Positions 1-8,965 of a DNA stretch of 64,000 bases are shown here, one piece after another. A program made the translations under genes and the position numbers. The notes below the pieces were generated by a model. It was not told the DNA's origin. It did no database searches and saw nothing but the letters and a program-made list of their open reading frames with translations. The stretch comes from Streptomyces sp. A0642 (GTDB lineage Bacteria > Actinomycetota > Actinomycetes > Streptomycetales > Streptomycetaceae), in assembly GCF_004795105.1 (NCBI RefSeq), contig NZ_SSBL01000006.1, positions 310,001 to 374,000 on the forward strand. Direction: 5' to 3'. Every line of letters begins with the position of its first letter. Position 1 is the stretch's first letter.

Positions 1-1816
1 TACGGAAGAGAGCGAGGGCCCGCCTGGCGTGGTCCAGGGCCTCGGAGTGGCGTCCCTGCCGCCCTCGTACCCAGCCGGCACTGCGTTCGGCGACCGCCTG
101 TTCGGCAGGGGGCAGCCGGTGCATCTGGCCGAGCATCAGCCCGACCTGCTCCTCCGCCTGGTCGAGCCGGCCCGTCTCGGCGAGCGCGCGGGCCAGGCTC
201 GCGGAGTTCCTCACGATGGCGGTCGGATCGTCCAGCACCAGGGCCGCCCGCAGACCGATCCGTTTGGCCGAGATCTCGTCTGCCCAGCGGCCCATGACCG
301 AGTAGTAACTCACCCAGTCGAGAGTGAGCACCATGACGTGGGGCAGCAGCCGCGGGTCGTTCATGGAACGCAGGGCCGCCGCGACGGTCGCCTCCTCCTG
401 GCGGAACCACCGCAGCGCCTCCTCCCGGGTGTCGGCCACGACACCCGTCACGCCCTCGGGCAGGGGAGCCGGGACTTCGAATCCGGGGCGCCGGTCGAGG
501 ACGCGCGTGATCGCGGAGGCGTTGTGACGCAGGTACTCCAGCAGCCGCGTCTCGGCCGGCAGGCGGTCGTCCTTCTCCTCCTTGACGAGTTCCACGCCGT
601 AGGCCCGGACCAGGTCGTGCAGCACATAACGGCCCTCCGCGTCACGCGAGACCAGATTCGCCGACGTCAGCTCCCGCAGATACCGCCTGGCAGCCGCCAG
701 GGCGGTCCCCGCGAGCGAGGCGGCGGCCTCGGCCGACACCGACGGCCCGGGGCCCAACGACAGATGCCGGAAGAACCGGGCGGTCTCGGGTGTCAGGGCC
801 CGGTAGGACCACGAGAAGACGGCGCGGACATCGCCCCGCCGGTCGCCTGCGGACAAAGCGTCCAGTCGGGGCCGGGACTCGCGCAGCTCCCGCACCCCGA
901 CGCTCAGAGGGAGCTGCGGGGCCACGCTCAGCTGCGCACCGACGATCGCGACGGCCAACGGCAGGAAGCCGCACAGCTCCACCAGTTCAGCGGCCGCCTC
1001 CGGCTCCGTGCGGCAGCGTTCTGCGCCTATCCGCGTGGCCAGCGCGTCGAGCGCCTCCTCGGGGGTCCACACGTCCAGACTGAGCAGACCGGCGCCCTCG
1101 GTCACGGCCAGACCGGACAGCTGACTGCGCGAAGTGATGATCGTCAGACAGCCTGCGGAGGCCGGCAGCAGGGGTCTGACCTGCTGCGCGTCGCGTGCGT
1201 TGTCGAGGACCACGATCATCCGGCGGGACGCCACCTGCTCCCGGAACAGTGCGCCCCGTTCCTCGGCGCCGCTCGGAACCCTGCCACTGGGCACGCCCAG
1301 CGCGTCGAGAAACCCGCCCAGAGCCTCACCGGGATCGAGCGGCTGCCCGGACTCCTCGAAACCGCGCAGGTTCACGTACAGCTGCCCGTCCGGGAAGAGG
1401 TGCGCCACCTGGTGTGCCCATCGCACGGCGAGAGCCGTCTTGCCGACGCCCGCCATGCCGCCGATCGCGGAGATGACGACATGGCGCCCGCCCTCGGCGA
1501 CCTGCGAGGTCAGCAGCTGGACGGTCGCCAGCGCGTCGTCCCGGCCTCGGAACGCCGGAAGGTCGGGCGGCAGTTGCCGCGGGACCCGCCGCGTGCGGCG
1601 GGTGGACTCCGCGACGAGCCGCTCCCGTTCGCCGTCGTCCAGGTCCAGGGCGTCCATCAGCACGCTCAGCGTCGCCGGTCGCGGCAGGCTGTGCCCGCGC
1701 TCCATGTCACTGATCGCCCGGACACTGACCCCTGAGGCCTCGGCGAGGCTCTCCAGCGTCAGCAGCGCACGCAGCCGCGCCTCACGCAACAGGCCGCCGA
1801 ACGTGATCCTTTCCAT
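1..1816 (-). CDS. XRE/NB-ARC/TPR transcriptional regulator, 3' end outside window
   Basis: The reverse-strand frame is open from ATG at 1816 to the window edge (605 codons visible), so the C-terminus is missing. Residues 5-60 form an XRE-type helix-turn-helix (SVRAISDMERGHSLPRP). A P-loop GGMAGVGKTAL lies at about 119-129, followed by NB-ARC motifs (VVLDNARD, TIITSRS, GFLPLAV). The visible C-terminal part has TPR-like helices (LARALAETGRLDQAEEQ). In Streptomyces such proteins are ATP-dependent regulators of development or secondary metabolism; the target here is unknown. A long forward-strand open frame over the same bases is a codon-bias shadow. Confidence 0.9.
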   Translation of the reverse strand, partial: MERITFGGLLREARLRALLTLESLAEASGVSVRAISDMERGHSLPRPATLSVLMDALDLDDGERERLVAESTRRTRRVPRQLPPDLPAFRGRDDALATVQLLTSQVAEGGRHVVISAIGGMAGVGKTALAVRWAHQVAHLFPDGQLYVNLRGFEESGQPLDPGEALGGFLDALGVPSGRVPSGAEERGALFREQVASRRMIVVLDNARDAQQVRPLLPASAGCLTIITSRSQLSGLAVTEGAGLLSLDVWTPEEALDALATRIGAERCRTEPEAAAELVELCGFLPLAVAIVGAQLSVAPQLPLSVGVRELRESRPRLDALSAGDRRGDVRAVFSWSYRALTPETARFFRHLSLGPGPSVSAEAAASLAGTALAAARRYLRELTSANLVSRDAEGRYVLHDLVRAYGVELVKEEKDDRLPAETRLLEYLRHNASAITRVLDRRPGFEVPAPLPEGVTGVVADTREEALRWFRQEEATVAAALRSMNDPRLLPHVMVLTLDWVSYYSVMGRWADEISAKRIGLRAALVLDDPTAIVRNSASLARALAETGRLDQAEEQVGLMLGQMHRLPPAEQAVAERSAGWVRGRQGRHSEALDHARRALALFR

Positions 1817-1884
1817 CTCCACCCCCGAGGGACGAGCCCCGGGAGCTCTGTTCCCGACCAGTGCCGCCACGTGCGAACAGCGGA

Positions 1885-1913
1885 AATCTACCAGTTGTGG
1901 AATGGGCGTTAAA
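1885..1913 (-). promoter_or_regulatory. Candidate promoter of the NB-ARC regulator
   Basis: Read on the reverse strand, a -35-like TTTAAC (1908-1913) and a -10-like TAGATT (1885-1890) are separated by 17 bases. They lie about 70 bases upstream of the ATG at 1816. This is inference from hexamer match and spacing only. Confidence 0.45.
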
Positions 1914-2312
1914 GCAAACTAGGTCTCCTGGTCAAAGGGCCCTTCGGGCCATCGGCCGCTTCTCGTGGAGGACGTGCGGGAGCGCTCCGGCGCCGCGTTC
2001 GCACGGGAAGGACGTGACGCGCGGAAGGCGGACCCTGGAGCTTTCTCCCTCGCCCCCTGGCCCTTCCGTGCGAGTGCGTCGGGCGGGGATCGGAGCCGGA
2101 GGGGCCCCTCTCCATCCCGATGTCGCCGCCCCGGCTCGGCCACACCGCAGACCGTTGTCACCTGACCACGTCAGCAGGGGGGACGCGGCGGGAACGTCGT
2201 GTCCCACCGAACGGCACCACCCGCCGATCGCGCGTGAGATCTTTCCGCCGCATGACCCACCGGGCCCCGCACGCCTCGGGCAGCGAGCGGCGGGGGCCCC
2301 GACGGCGGCGGA
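1914..2312. other. Intergenic region, no gene seen
   Basis: About 400 bases between the regulator promoter and the hydrolase stop codon. Open frames on both strands are short, overlap each other and resemble no known protein. No repeat or RNA gene was recognised. Confidence 0.5.
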
Positions 2313-3239
2313 TCAGCGGGTTCCGGCGAGGTGGGTGGTGTAGAAGGCGGCGAGCTTGTCGACGGCAGGGTCGATGTACTGCTTCCTGTCGTACAGGTCG
2401 ACGTGGCTCGCGCCGTCGATCCAGTGGAGCTCCTTGGGCCCGGTGGCGCGCTGATGGACCTCGACGGCCATCCACGAGGTGACGGCCCGGCTTCCGACGA
2501 TCTGGAGGAGCGGGCGGGGGCCGATCAGGGGCACGGCGTGGAAGGCGTCGAAGAAGGCCAGCTTGTCGATGCTCTGCCAGGCGAGGAACTTCGCGGAGCG
2601 TTCGTGCTCACCGCGCGGTGTGCAGTAGTAGTCGAAGCCCTCGACGCCGTGCTCTCCGCCGAGGGCGCCGGCCTGTTCGGCGGTCTCGGGGAACATGGTC
2701 ATGACCCCGGGGTCCTCGCCTCGGGCTGCCGTGGTGCGGGCCCGGGCCGCCGCGTCGAGGAGGGCCTGGAACACGGCGGGGTCCTGGGTGCCGTCGGCGC
2801 CGAGGCGGAACTGACGGGCGACGTCGACTCCGGCGACGGTGGCGACGGCCTTGACGCGGTGGTCGCCGCCGGTGGCCGACAGGGAGTAGCCGCCGGAGGC
2901 GCAGATGCCCAGGAGACCGATCCGGTCGGCGTCCACCTCGGCGCGGGTGGTGAGGTAGGAGACGGCCGCCTTGAAGTCCTCCACGCGCTGGGCCGGGTCC
3001 TCCAGACCGCGTGGCAGGCCCCCCGACTCGCCCTGGTGGGCGGCGTCGAAGGCGAGGGTGACGAAACCGCGCTCCGCCATCAACTGTGCGTACGTTCCGG
3101 ACGTCTGCTCCTTGACGCCGGTGCCGGGGTGGCCGACCACGAGCGCCGGACGCGGGCCCGGCGCGGAGGCGTCCGGGGTGTAGAGGTGGGCGGCGATCTC
3201 GATGCCCGCACTGTCGAAGGTGACGCTGGTCCTGGCCAT
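2313..3239 (-). CDS. Alpha/beta hydrolase, dienelactone hydrolase-like
   Basis: A 308-aa cytosolic alpha/beta hydrolase. Visible features are the strand-loop VVGHPGTG (about 35-41), an AFDAAHQGES turn, and the nucleophile elbow GICASGG at 111-117; sequence alone does not show whether Cys or Ser is the nucleophile. A late His lies in DGASHVDLYD. No signal peptide is seen; the substrate is unknown. The start is ATG 3239, preceded by AGGGAG at good spacing. The frame stays open upstream through a LuxR relic as far as 3633, which would give a false longer N-terminus. The downstream neighbour is the divergently oriented regulator promoter region. Confidence 0.85.
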   Translation of the reverse strand: MARTSVTFDSAGIEIAAHLYTPDASAPGPRPALVVGHPGTGVKEQTSGTYAQLMAERGFVTLAFDAAHQGESGGLPRGLEDPAQRVEDFKAAVSYLTTRAEVDADRIGLLGICASGGYSLSATGGDHRVKAVATVAGVDVARQFRLGADGTQDPAVFQALLDAAARARTTAARGEDPGVMTMFPETAEQAGALGGEHGVEGFDYYCTPRGEHERSAKFLAWQSIDKLAFFDAFHAVPLIGPRPLLQIVGSRAVTSWMAVEVHQRATGPKELHWIDGASHVDLYDRKQYIDPAVDKLAAFYTTHLAGTR

Positions 3240-3404
3240 GGGGAATCTCCCTGGATCTCTGTCGCGTGGATGCTGCCGCACGGGGCGGCCGGCCCTTGTC
3301 CGCACACCGTCGGTGCCGGGCACATGTCCACACTGCGGCACTCCTCGTACCCGCGGAAGAGACACGTTTCTGCCTGGGAAGGAACATGCCCACCCTCGAG
3401 GCGG

Positions 3405-3633
3405 TGGGACGCCCGTGGGCCGGTCGTGCGGAGGCAGGCAGCGGGAGGCTCGTGGTTCCGCCGGGCGTGGCGCGGGGCCGGCAGCCGAGGCCTGCTCACG
3501 CAGGGCGTCCCTCAGCGCCACCTGGGAGGCGATGCCGAGCTTCGGGCAGATCTGGTACAGGTGGGCGCCGACGGTGTGGTGCGAGATGAACAGCCGCTCG
3601 GCGATCTGCTTGTTGGTCAGGCCCGGTGGGCAG
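3405..3633 (-). pseudogene. LuxR-family regulator, C-terminal helix-turn-helix relic
   Basis: The reverse strand encodes GLTNKQIAERLFISHHTVGA followed by HLYQICPKLGIASQ, the recognition-helix region of a LuxR/GerE domain, then VALRDALREQ. All upstream parts (receiver or ATPase domain) are missing; the homology stops right at the 3' end of the aldo/keto reductase gene. No stop codon follows before the hydrolase start, so relic and hydrolase share one open frame. I read it as a deletion remnant. Confidence 0.75.
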
Positions 3634-3634
3634 A

Positions 3635-4558
3635 TCAGGAGCCGTGGGCCACGCCCTCACCGGGGCGAAGGGAGCCCAGGACGGTCAGCTCCTCCTCGGA
3701 GAGGCGCAGAGCGCCGGCCGCCACGTTCTGGATGAGGTGGCCGAGGTCGCCGGTGCCGGGAATCGCCAGGACGTGCGGGCCGCGGTGCAGTGTCCACGCC
3801 AGCCGGACCTGGGCGGTGCTGACCCCATGGTCGCGGGCGATGGCGTGGACTGTGCTGCTGTCGTCGGTGGACGCGCCGGCCGTGCGGCCGCTGCCGGCGA
3901 TCGAGTAGAACGGCACGAACGCGAGGCGTTGTTCACCACACAGGCGCAGGAGCTCCTCTTGCTCGGGGGAGGCGCCGATGCCGTACATGTTCTGGACGCA
4001 GACCACCGGTGCGATGGCTTGGGCCTCGGCGAGATGGTGGGGGCGGATGTTGGACAGGCCCAGGTGCCGGACGAGTCCGGCATCGCGCAGTTCGGCGAGT
4101 GCGCCGAAGCGGTCGGCGATGGAATCGGCACCGACGATGCGCAGGTTGACCACGTCGAGGTGGTCGCGGCCGAGCCGGCGAAGGTTCTCCTCGACCTGGC
4201 CGCGCAACTGCTCGGGGCCGGCGTGCGGCAGCCAGGCGCCGGAGGGATCGCGGCCGGGGCCGACCTTGGTGGCGATGACGAGGTCGTCCGGGTAGGGCGC
4301 CAGGGCGCGGTTGATCAGCTCGTTGGCGCAGCGCAGCGCCGAGAAGTAGAACGCGGCGGTGTCGATGTGGTTCACGCCGAGCTCGATGGCCCGGCGCAGC
4401 ACCGTGATCGCCTGGTCGCGGTCGCGCGGGACGGCGTCGGGCGCGAACGCCTCGCCGTGCTGGGGCAGGCGCATCGTGCCGAAGCCGATCCGGTTGACGG
4501 TGCGGTCGCCGAGCGTCCAGGTGCCCGATGCCGTCGCGGGGATGGTCTGTGAAGTCAT
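3635..4558 (-). CDS. Aldo/keto reductase
   Basis: A 307-aa NAD(P)H-dependent oxidoreductase with the (beta/alpha)8 pattern. Visible motifs: NRIGFGTMRLP near the N-terminus, HIDTAAFYFS with the family Asp and Tyr, IATKVGPG with the Lys, GLSN (VRHLGLSN), QNMYG, and the C-terminal VLAIPGTGDLGHLIQN cofactor loop. The ATG at 4558 begins MTSQTIPATASG; longer in-frame starts run into the intergenic region. It is divergent from an ArsR-like regulator 76 bases away, a classic regulator-target arrangement. Substrate unknown, probably small carbonyl compounds. Confidence 0.9.
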   Translation of the reverse strand: MTSQTIPATASGTWTLGDRTVNRIGFGTMRLPQHGEAFAPDAVPRDRDQAITVLRRAIELGVNHIDTAAFYFSALRCANELINRALAPYPDDLVIATKVGPGRDPSGAWLPHAGPEQLRGQVEENLRRLGRDHLDVVNLRIVGADSIADRFGALAELRDAGLVRHLGLSNIRPHHLAEAQAIAPVVCVQNMYGIGASPEQEELLRLCGEQRLAFVPFYSIAGSGRTAGASTDDSSTVHAIARDHGVSTAQVRLAWTLHRGPHVLAIPGTGDLGHLIQNVAAGALRLSEEELTVLGSLRPGEGVAHGS

Positions 4559-4634
4559 GGCGGGATGATCGGCGCACGGTAGCCTGGCGGGCCATTGTTT
4601 AAGGTATGTCTGAATCCGTTGAGGGGCGGTTGGC

Positions 4635-5621
4635 GTGGCGGAGCTGGCGTTCTCGGCGAACGATCTCGCGCAAGTGCGGTTCGCCGTTTCGCCGATGTGG
4701 GAGGTCGCGCCCAGTTTCCGGCTGCTGACGTCGACCGGCGTGCACCCGGTGCACCGGCCCTGGGTGGAGCAAGTGCGGCCGCGCATGGTGGCCGCGGGCC
4801 TGGACCGGGGATGGCTTGCCGAGCTGATCGGATCCTCCGGCTACGTGCCCGACTTCCTCAATCCAGCCCCCGGCCGGCCCGCCCCCGCACCGGCGGCGGA
4901 GTGGGACGCGATCCTGGCCTCGCCCGTCGACCGGGTACGCCAGGACCTCGAACACCTCGCCCGCCACCAGGGGCACCTCGGCCCACGGCTGTCGAGCCTC
5001 CACGCCGACCCGTCCTCCCGGCTGGCCAAGCTCACACAAGAGATCGAAAACTACTGGGAGTTGGCGCTCGCCCCGTACTGGGCACGGATCAGGGCCGTAC
5101 TGGACGCCGACGTCTTCCACCGGGCCCGCACCGTCGCCGAGCACGGCGCGGGCCACCTCTTCAACGACCTGCACACGTCGGTGAGCTGGGACGACAACAC
5201 GCTCACCCTGGTCCGCCGGAAACGAAACATGCCCCGCCAGTCCGCCGGCGCGGGCCTGCTGCTCATCCCGTCCGCGTTCACCGGTCCCGGCCTGCGCACC
5301 CGGGTGCGACCGCCGGACCCTCCACAACTCGCCTATCCAGCGCGTGGCGTCGGCACGCTGTGGGAAACACGGTCTGCCACCACAACCGGCACTCTCGCCC
5401 CCGTCCTCGGCCGCTCACGAACCCTCCTGCTGACCGAACTGGAGACGCCGGCCTCCACCACCGAGCTCGCCCGCCGCACGGGACTCTCCCCGGCCGGGGT
5501 ATCCCAGTCCCTCACCGCGCTACGCAATGCGGGCCTGGTCAGCGCCCACCGCGCTGGCCGTTCCGTCCTCTACGCCCGCACCGCCGCCGCCGAAGCCCTC
5601 CTGGAAGCCGCCTCCTCCTGA
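4635..5621 (+). CDS. ArsR-type winged-helix regulator with DUF5937-like N-terminal domain
   Basis: A 328-aa protein starting at GTG 4635. Residues 1-230 resemble the long N-terminal domain found in many Streptomyces ArsR-like proteins (FAVSPMWEVAPSF, DFLNPAPGRP). Residues about 260-320 form a winged helix: RTLLLTELETPASTTELARR, then LSPAGVSQSLTALRNAGLV and a wing RAGRSVLYART. No metal-binding cysteines are seen, so metal sensing is unlikely. Its position divergent from the aldo/keto reductase suggests it controls that gene and itself. Confidence 0.85.
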   Translation: MAELAFSANDLAQVRFAVSPMWEVAPSFRLLTSTGVHPVHRPWVEQVRPRMVAAGLDRGWLAELIGSSGYVPDFLNPAPGRPAPAPAAEWDAILASPVDRVRQDLEHLARHQGHLGPRLSSLHADPSSRLAKLTQEIENYWELALAPYWARIRAVLDADVFHRARTVAEHGAGHLFNDLHTSVSWDDNTLTLVRRKRNMPRQSAGAGLLLIPSAFTGPGLRTRVRPPDPPQLAYPARGVGTLWETRSATTTGTLAPVLGRSRTLLLTELETPASTTELARRTGLSPAGVSQSLTALRNAGLVSAHRAGRSVLYARTAAAEALLEAASS

Positions 5622-5648
5622 ACGCCCGGACGTCCGCCCCCGAAGGGC

Positions 5649-5905
5649 TTAGGAAGCCGACCACCAAGCTTCTTCTTTGCGCATCACGCGCTCCGTGTGC
5701 AACCGCGAGAGGATCTCCACCGGCAGTATTTCCAGCTGACGGGCCATGTGCGGAGCGTCGTAGCCGGCGTCGAAGACGTTCAGTAGGCCGCGGTCATCTG
5801 CTTGCCAACGGCCCCTGTGGATGAGGTCCTCGACCATGCGGCGGACCTGGGCCACGGTGTCCTCGGCGACATCATCGGCCGGCCCCGGCCTCAGCGCGTC
5901 CAGGA
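5649..5905 (-). pseudogene. DDE transposase fragment
   Basis: The reverse strand reads ILDALRPGPADDVAEDTVAQ, then VRRMVEDLIHRGRW and NVFDAGYDAPHMA, ending soon after RVMRKEEAW. The DAGYDAPR-type motif is that of the catalytic core of a common Streptomyces transposase. Only about 85 residues survive; both ends are missing, with an in-frame stop upstream near 5910. Confidence 0.6.
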
Positions 5906-6103
5906 TCCGGCATCACGAGGGCCGGCCCGACTCCAGCCGGGCAACGGACGAGTAGGGCCGGCCGGGCACGAACTGGTCGGGCGACCGTCCGCTACGGCCG
6001 GAGACATGACAGAACAAGCGGTCCGCACTGGTCGGGGCGTCCGGCCGGAGCCACTGCGACATTGTTTCTGATGGCTGTCAGAGGGGCCGCGTAGGTTTCC
6101 GTC

Positions 6104-6832
6104 ATGCCCGAGCCTTTGAGTGAAGATCTCAGACGCCTGCTGGACGACTTGCCACCTGGCAGGCTGGTAGGGCCGTGTCATGATCCGCATCCGGTGGTAT
6201 GGATGAGTGGCGGGCCGGTCACAGACGCGGCTGAGTGGTGGAAGCGGCTGTACGCGCGACGTTGTGCGACCGGCCTGTACCCGCTGTTGCTTGAGTACCC
6301 CGACGACGCATTCGAACCTGTGGGCGGTGGCTACGGGACTGACGCCGATGCCGGCTCGTACTTCCGGAGCAAGTGGATGGACGACTCGTGGCCGCCTTTC
6401 GAGGAGTGGCCCGGTCTCGCGACGCCTTCCGCGGGGGTGACGGACGCTGACGTGTGCGCAGGGGAAGTGGCGGCTGCTGTCGTCCGCGAGGGCCGGGCCC
6501 GGTGTCTCGCACTTGTCCAGGTCGCGCGGGGCGCAGACGCACCCGCTGCCCTCAACTGGCTGGGCATGACGAATCACCTGACAGCGCAGGAACTGTCGGC
6601 CGTGCTGCGCTCCTGGGAGCAACGGTTTGGTGCCCGGGTCGTGGGCCTGGGACAAGGAAGCCTGTATCTCTCGGTTGCCGCTCCGCCGACGGACGTCCAC
6701 CAGGCTCGTGTCCTCACCGCGGAGCATTACCTCGCCTGCCCGGACGTCTTCTATGAGGACCCCGACCTGGACTGGTCCACCTGCCACGAAGAGCTCATGC
6801 AGCGTCGCGAGTGGCGGTTTTGGTGGGATTGA
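6104..6832 (+). CDS. DUF4253 domain protein
   Basis: A 242-aa soluble protein. The C-terminal half has the DUF4253 pattern: ALVQVARGADAPAALNWLG, then AEHYLACPDVFYEDP and the ending REWRFWWD. Function of the family is unknown; many Streptomyces carry several copies. ATG 6104 has only a weak ribosome site. It stands alone between transposase relics, so it may have been carried in with them. Confidence 0.85.
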   Translation: MPEPLSEDLRRLLDDLPPGRLVGPCHDPHPVVWMSGGPVTDAAEWWKRLYARRCATGLYPLLLEYPDDAFEPVGGGYGTDADAGSYFRSKWMDDSWPPFEEWPGLATPSAGVTDADVCAGEVAAAVVREGRARCLALVQVARGADAPAALNWLGMTNHLTAQELSAVLRSWEQRFGARVVGLGQGSLYLSVAAPPTDVHQARVLTAEHYLACPDVFYEDPDLDWSTCHEELMQRREWRFWWD

Positions 6833-6985
6833 GAGTGCTCTCCTCAACGAGGCGGCGGTGGCAGATGAGGGTGGCGGCGATGCTTGACGAAGGCGAGGCA
6901 GTGCTCAAGGCGGTGTGGCGGCGCACGTCCAGGTCCCAGCGAGCGAACCGGTGTGCTCCCAGCCGTTCGCCGGATGCGTCCGGGC
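6833..6985 (-). pseudogene. Possible transposase C-terminal remnant
   Basis: The reverse strand reads RWDLDVRRHTAL, then SIAATLICHRRLVEES. This resembles the C-terminus of IS5-type transposases, where a hydrophobic helix ends in LICHRRL. A frameshift between the two pieces is likely. The match is short. Confidence 0.35.
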
Positions 6986-6986
6986 C

Positions 6987-8540
6987 TCAGGACATGCTGC
7001 CCCGGCACACCTTCCCCGGGGCCGGGGCGACGCCCGTGCGGAGGTAGCGGTCGACCGTCTCCGTGACGCAGGGGTTCTGCGGGTATGTCCCGTGTCCCTC
7101 CTCCTCGGCCGTCAGGAGCACGCCGACACCGTCGCCCAGGGCGTGGGCCATGTGGCGGGCACCGGGGTAGGGGGTGATCGGGTCGCCGGTGCCGCCGACC
7201 ACCAGGACGGGGGCCGCGCCGGCGGCGTCCACCTGGGGCGTCAGGCGCTCGCCGTCGAACGGCCAGTCGTAACAGAGGTAGACACCGGTGGACCAGGCCG
7301 CCCCGAAGACGGGTGACGCGGCTTCGACGCGGGCCTCGTCCCTGCCGAGGCGTTCGAAGCCGGGCCGCAGGCTGGAGTCCGCGCAGGTGATCGCGGTCCG
7401 GGCGGCGACGCTGTTGTCGCTCGGCGTCGCCGCGCGGTCGGCGGAGCCGGTACCGTCCGCGCCCTTGCTCAGCGGTCGGCCGTCGTTGCGGTCGATCAGC
7501 GCGGTGAGGGCCTCCGCGAGCGGTGACCAGCCGTCTGTGCCGAGGTCGAGGTGGTCGCTGACGGCGTACGCGAGGTCGTCGGCGTCGAGTTTCCTTCCGC
7601 CGCCGGCCGGGGCGGGCTTCTTCTCGAGGCGGTCGGCCAGGCGTGCCATGCGTCGCGCGGCCTCCTGGGGCCCGTCGCCGGTCGGGCAGTGGCGGATACG
7701 CGCCGCGCAGTGCGCGGCGAACCGGTCGAACGCCCCCTGGACCGCCTTGACCTGCGACACCTGCGCCTCGTCGAGGTCCTCGGTCGGATCGACGGAAGCT
7801 TCTAGGACGAGCCGCCCGACGTGCGAGGGGTACTGGTGGGCGTAGACCGCGCCGAGGGCCGTTCCGTACGAGACGCCGAAGTAGTGCAGCCGCTCGTCGC
7901 CGAGGAGGTAGCGCATCAGGTCGAGGTCGCGCGCGGTGTGCGAGGTGCCGATGTACGGGAGGATCGCCCCGGAGTGCTCGGCGCAGGCCTCGGCCCCTTC
8001 GTAGCCGGTGTCGTCCGCGGTCTTTCCGCAGCGGACGGGGATGGTCGCGCCCACGCCGCGCGGGTCGAAGGAGACCAGGTCGTAGCGGTCCAGGAGTGGC
8101 TTGTACTGGTTGAGGTGCTCGGGCAGGCCGCTCACACCGGACGCGCCGGGACCGCCGAAGTTGAGGACGAGCGAGCCGATGCGCCGGGCGTTCGGGCCGG
8201 TGGCCTTGCGGCGGATCAGGGCGACGTCGATCGTCCTGCCCTCTGGTTTCCGGTAGTCGAGGGGGGCCTTCATGACGGCGCAGTCGTATCCCGTGCGAGC
8301 GGTGGGCGTCGAGGTGCAGCGGGACCAGTGGAGGTGCTGTCCGGTGGTGAGGGCGGGGGGCAGACCGGCGGGCGGGTTGCTCGCGGTGAGCTCCGTACGC
8401 GGCTCCGCATTCCGGCCGGGAGCGTCACGTTGGAGCCAGGCGCCGACGCCCCCGATCACGGCGAGGAGGGCCACGGCGACGATGCGCGCACCGACTGGGA
8501 GGCCCGGCCTCCGGCTTCGTATCGGATGTGCGTCACTCAT
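6987..8540 (-). CDS. Membrane-anchored tripeptidyl-aminopeptidase-like hydrolase (TAP/SlpD type)
   Basis: A 517-aa alpha/beta hydrolase, probably an exported peptidase. A signal-anchor helix spans about 18-36. The oxyanion region is VLNFGGPGASG; the nucleophile is Ser224 in GVSYGTALG; the acid is the Asp in GGTGDPITPY; the His lies in EEEGHGTYP near the C-terminus, within a TAP-C-like domain. Streptomyces tripeptidyl peptidases of this family remove N-terminal tripeptides from secreted proteins. Four or more cysteines fit an extracellular fold. ATG 8540 is the only sensible start. Confidence 0.9.
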   Translation of the reverse strand: MSDAHPIRSRRPGLPVGARIVAVALLAVIGGVGAWLQRDAPGRNAEPRTELTASNPPAGLPPALTTGQHLHWSRCTSTPTARTGYDCAVMKAPLDYRKPEGRTIDVALIRRKATGPNARRIGSLVLNFGGPGASGVSGLPEHLNQYKPLLDRYDLVSFDPRGVGATIPVRCGKTADDTGYEGAEACAEHSGAILPYIGTSHTARDLDLMRYLLGDERLHYFGVSYGTALGAVYAHQYPSHVGRLVLEASVDPTEDLDEAQVSQVKAVQGAFDRFAAHCAARIRHCPTGDGPQEAARRMARLADRLEKKPAPAGGGRKLDADDLAYAVSDHLDLGTDGWSPLAEALTALIDRNDGRPLSKGADGTGSADRAATPSDNSVAARTAITCADSSLRPGFERLGRDEARVEAASPVFGAAWSTGVYLCYDWPFDGERLTPQVDAAGAAPVLVVGGTGDPITPYPGARHMAHALGDGVGVLLTAEEEGHGTYPQNPCVTETVDRYLRTGVAPAPGKVCRGSMS

Positions 8541-8696
8541 GGAAATCTCCGCGCTCCCGCCCGTGGGGCGTCCGCCCTGTGAGCGCCCGCCCGTACCCGT
8601 GATCGTCGAATGAGTGCAGGGTACAAGCCGCCTGAGACGGCTCCCCGCGGAGGTGAATCGGAGGGGGCGTCCTCGGCGGGACTCCGGTCAGGGCGT

Positions 8697-8965
8697 CAGC
8701 GATGGGCGGAGGTGACCGCTGAGGTCACCAGCTTCAGCAGGTTGCTCTTGCCGCTCTCGGTGTCCCTGACGGCGACCACCTGTGGGTGCGGTTGAAGTGG
8801 TGACCGGCCGGTGAGAGCGTTTCCTGGTCCAGGCCCAGCGGTATCCGCAGTCCGCCGGTGCTCCCGGGTACGGGCGGTTCGCCGGCGGTCAGCCGGTGCT
8901 GCAGCATTCCGACCGCAGTTGCGGCCGGTCCGTTCCAGACCCGCACGATCTGCTCGACCGGGCCG
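8697..8965 (-). pseudogene. EccC-like FtsK/SpoIIIE ATPase fragment (type VII secretion)
   Basis: The reverse strand encodes VRVWNGPAATAVGMLQHRLT, then GSTGGLRIPLGLDQETLSP and, after a frameshift, VVAVRDTESGKSNLLKLVTS. This is the linker and Walker A region of an EccC ATPase domain. The expected GDTxSGK has Arg in place of Gly. The rest of the ATPase is absent and a stop follows at about 8697. No other type VII genes are nearby. Confidence 0.65.

Noticed and set aside
29..1735. Long forward-strand open frame of 568 codons
   Set aside because: It is antisense to the clear NB-ARC regulator and is Arg/Gln/His/Pro-rich with no family resemblance: a typical high-GC shadow.
8711..8729. Palindrome GGTGACC-N5-GGTCACC
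   Set aside because: Looks like the CGNR dyad but with arms in the opposite order and a different spacing; it lies within the EccC relic codons, so chance is likely.
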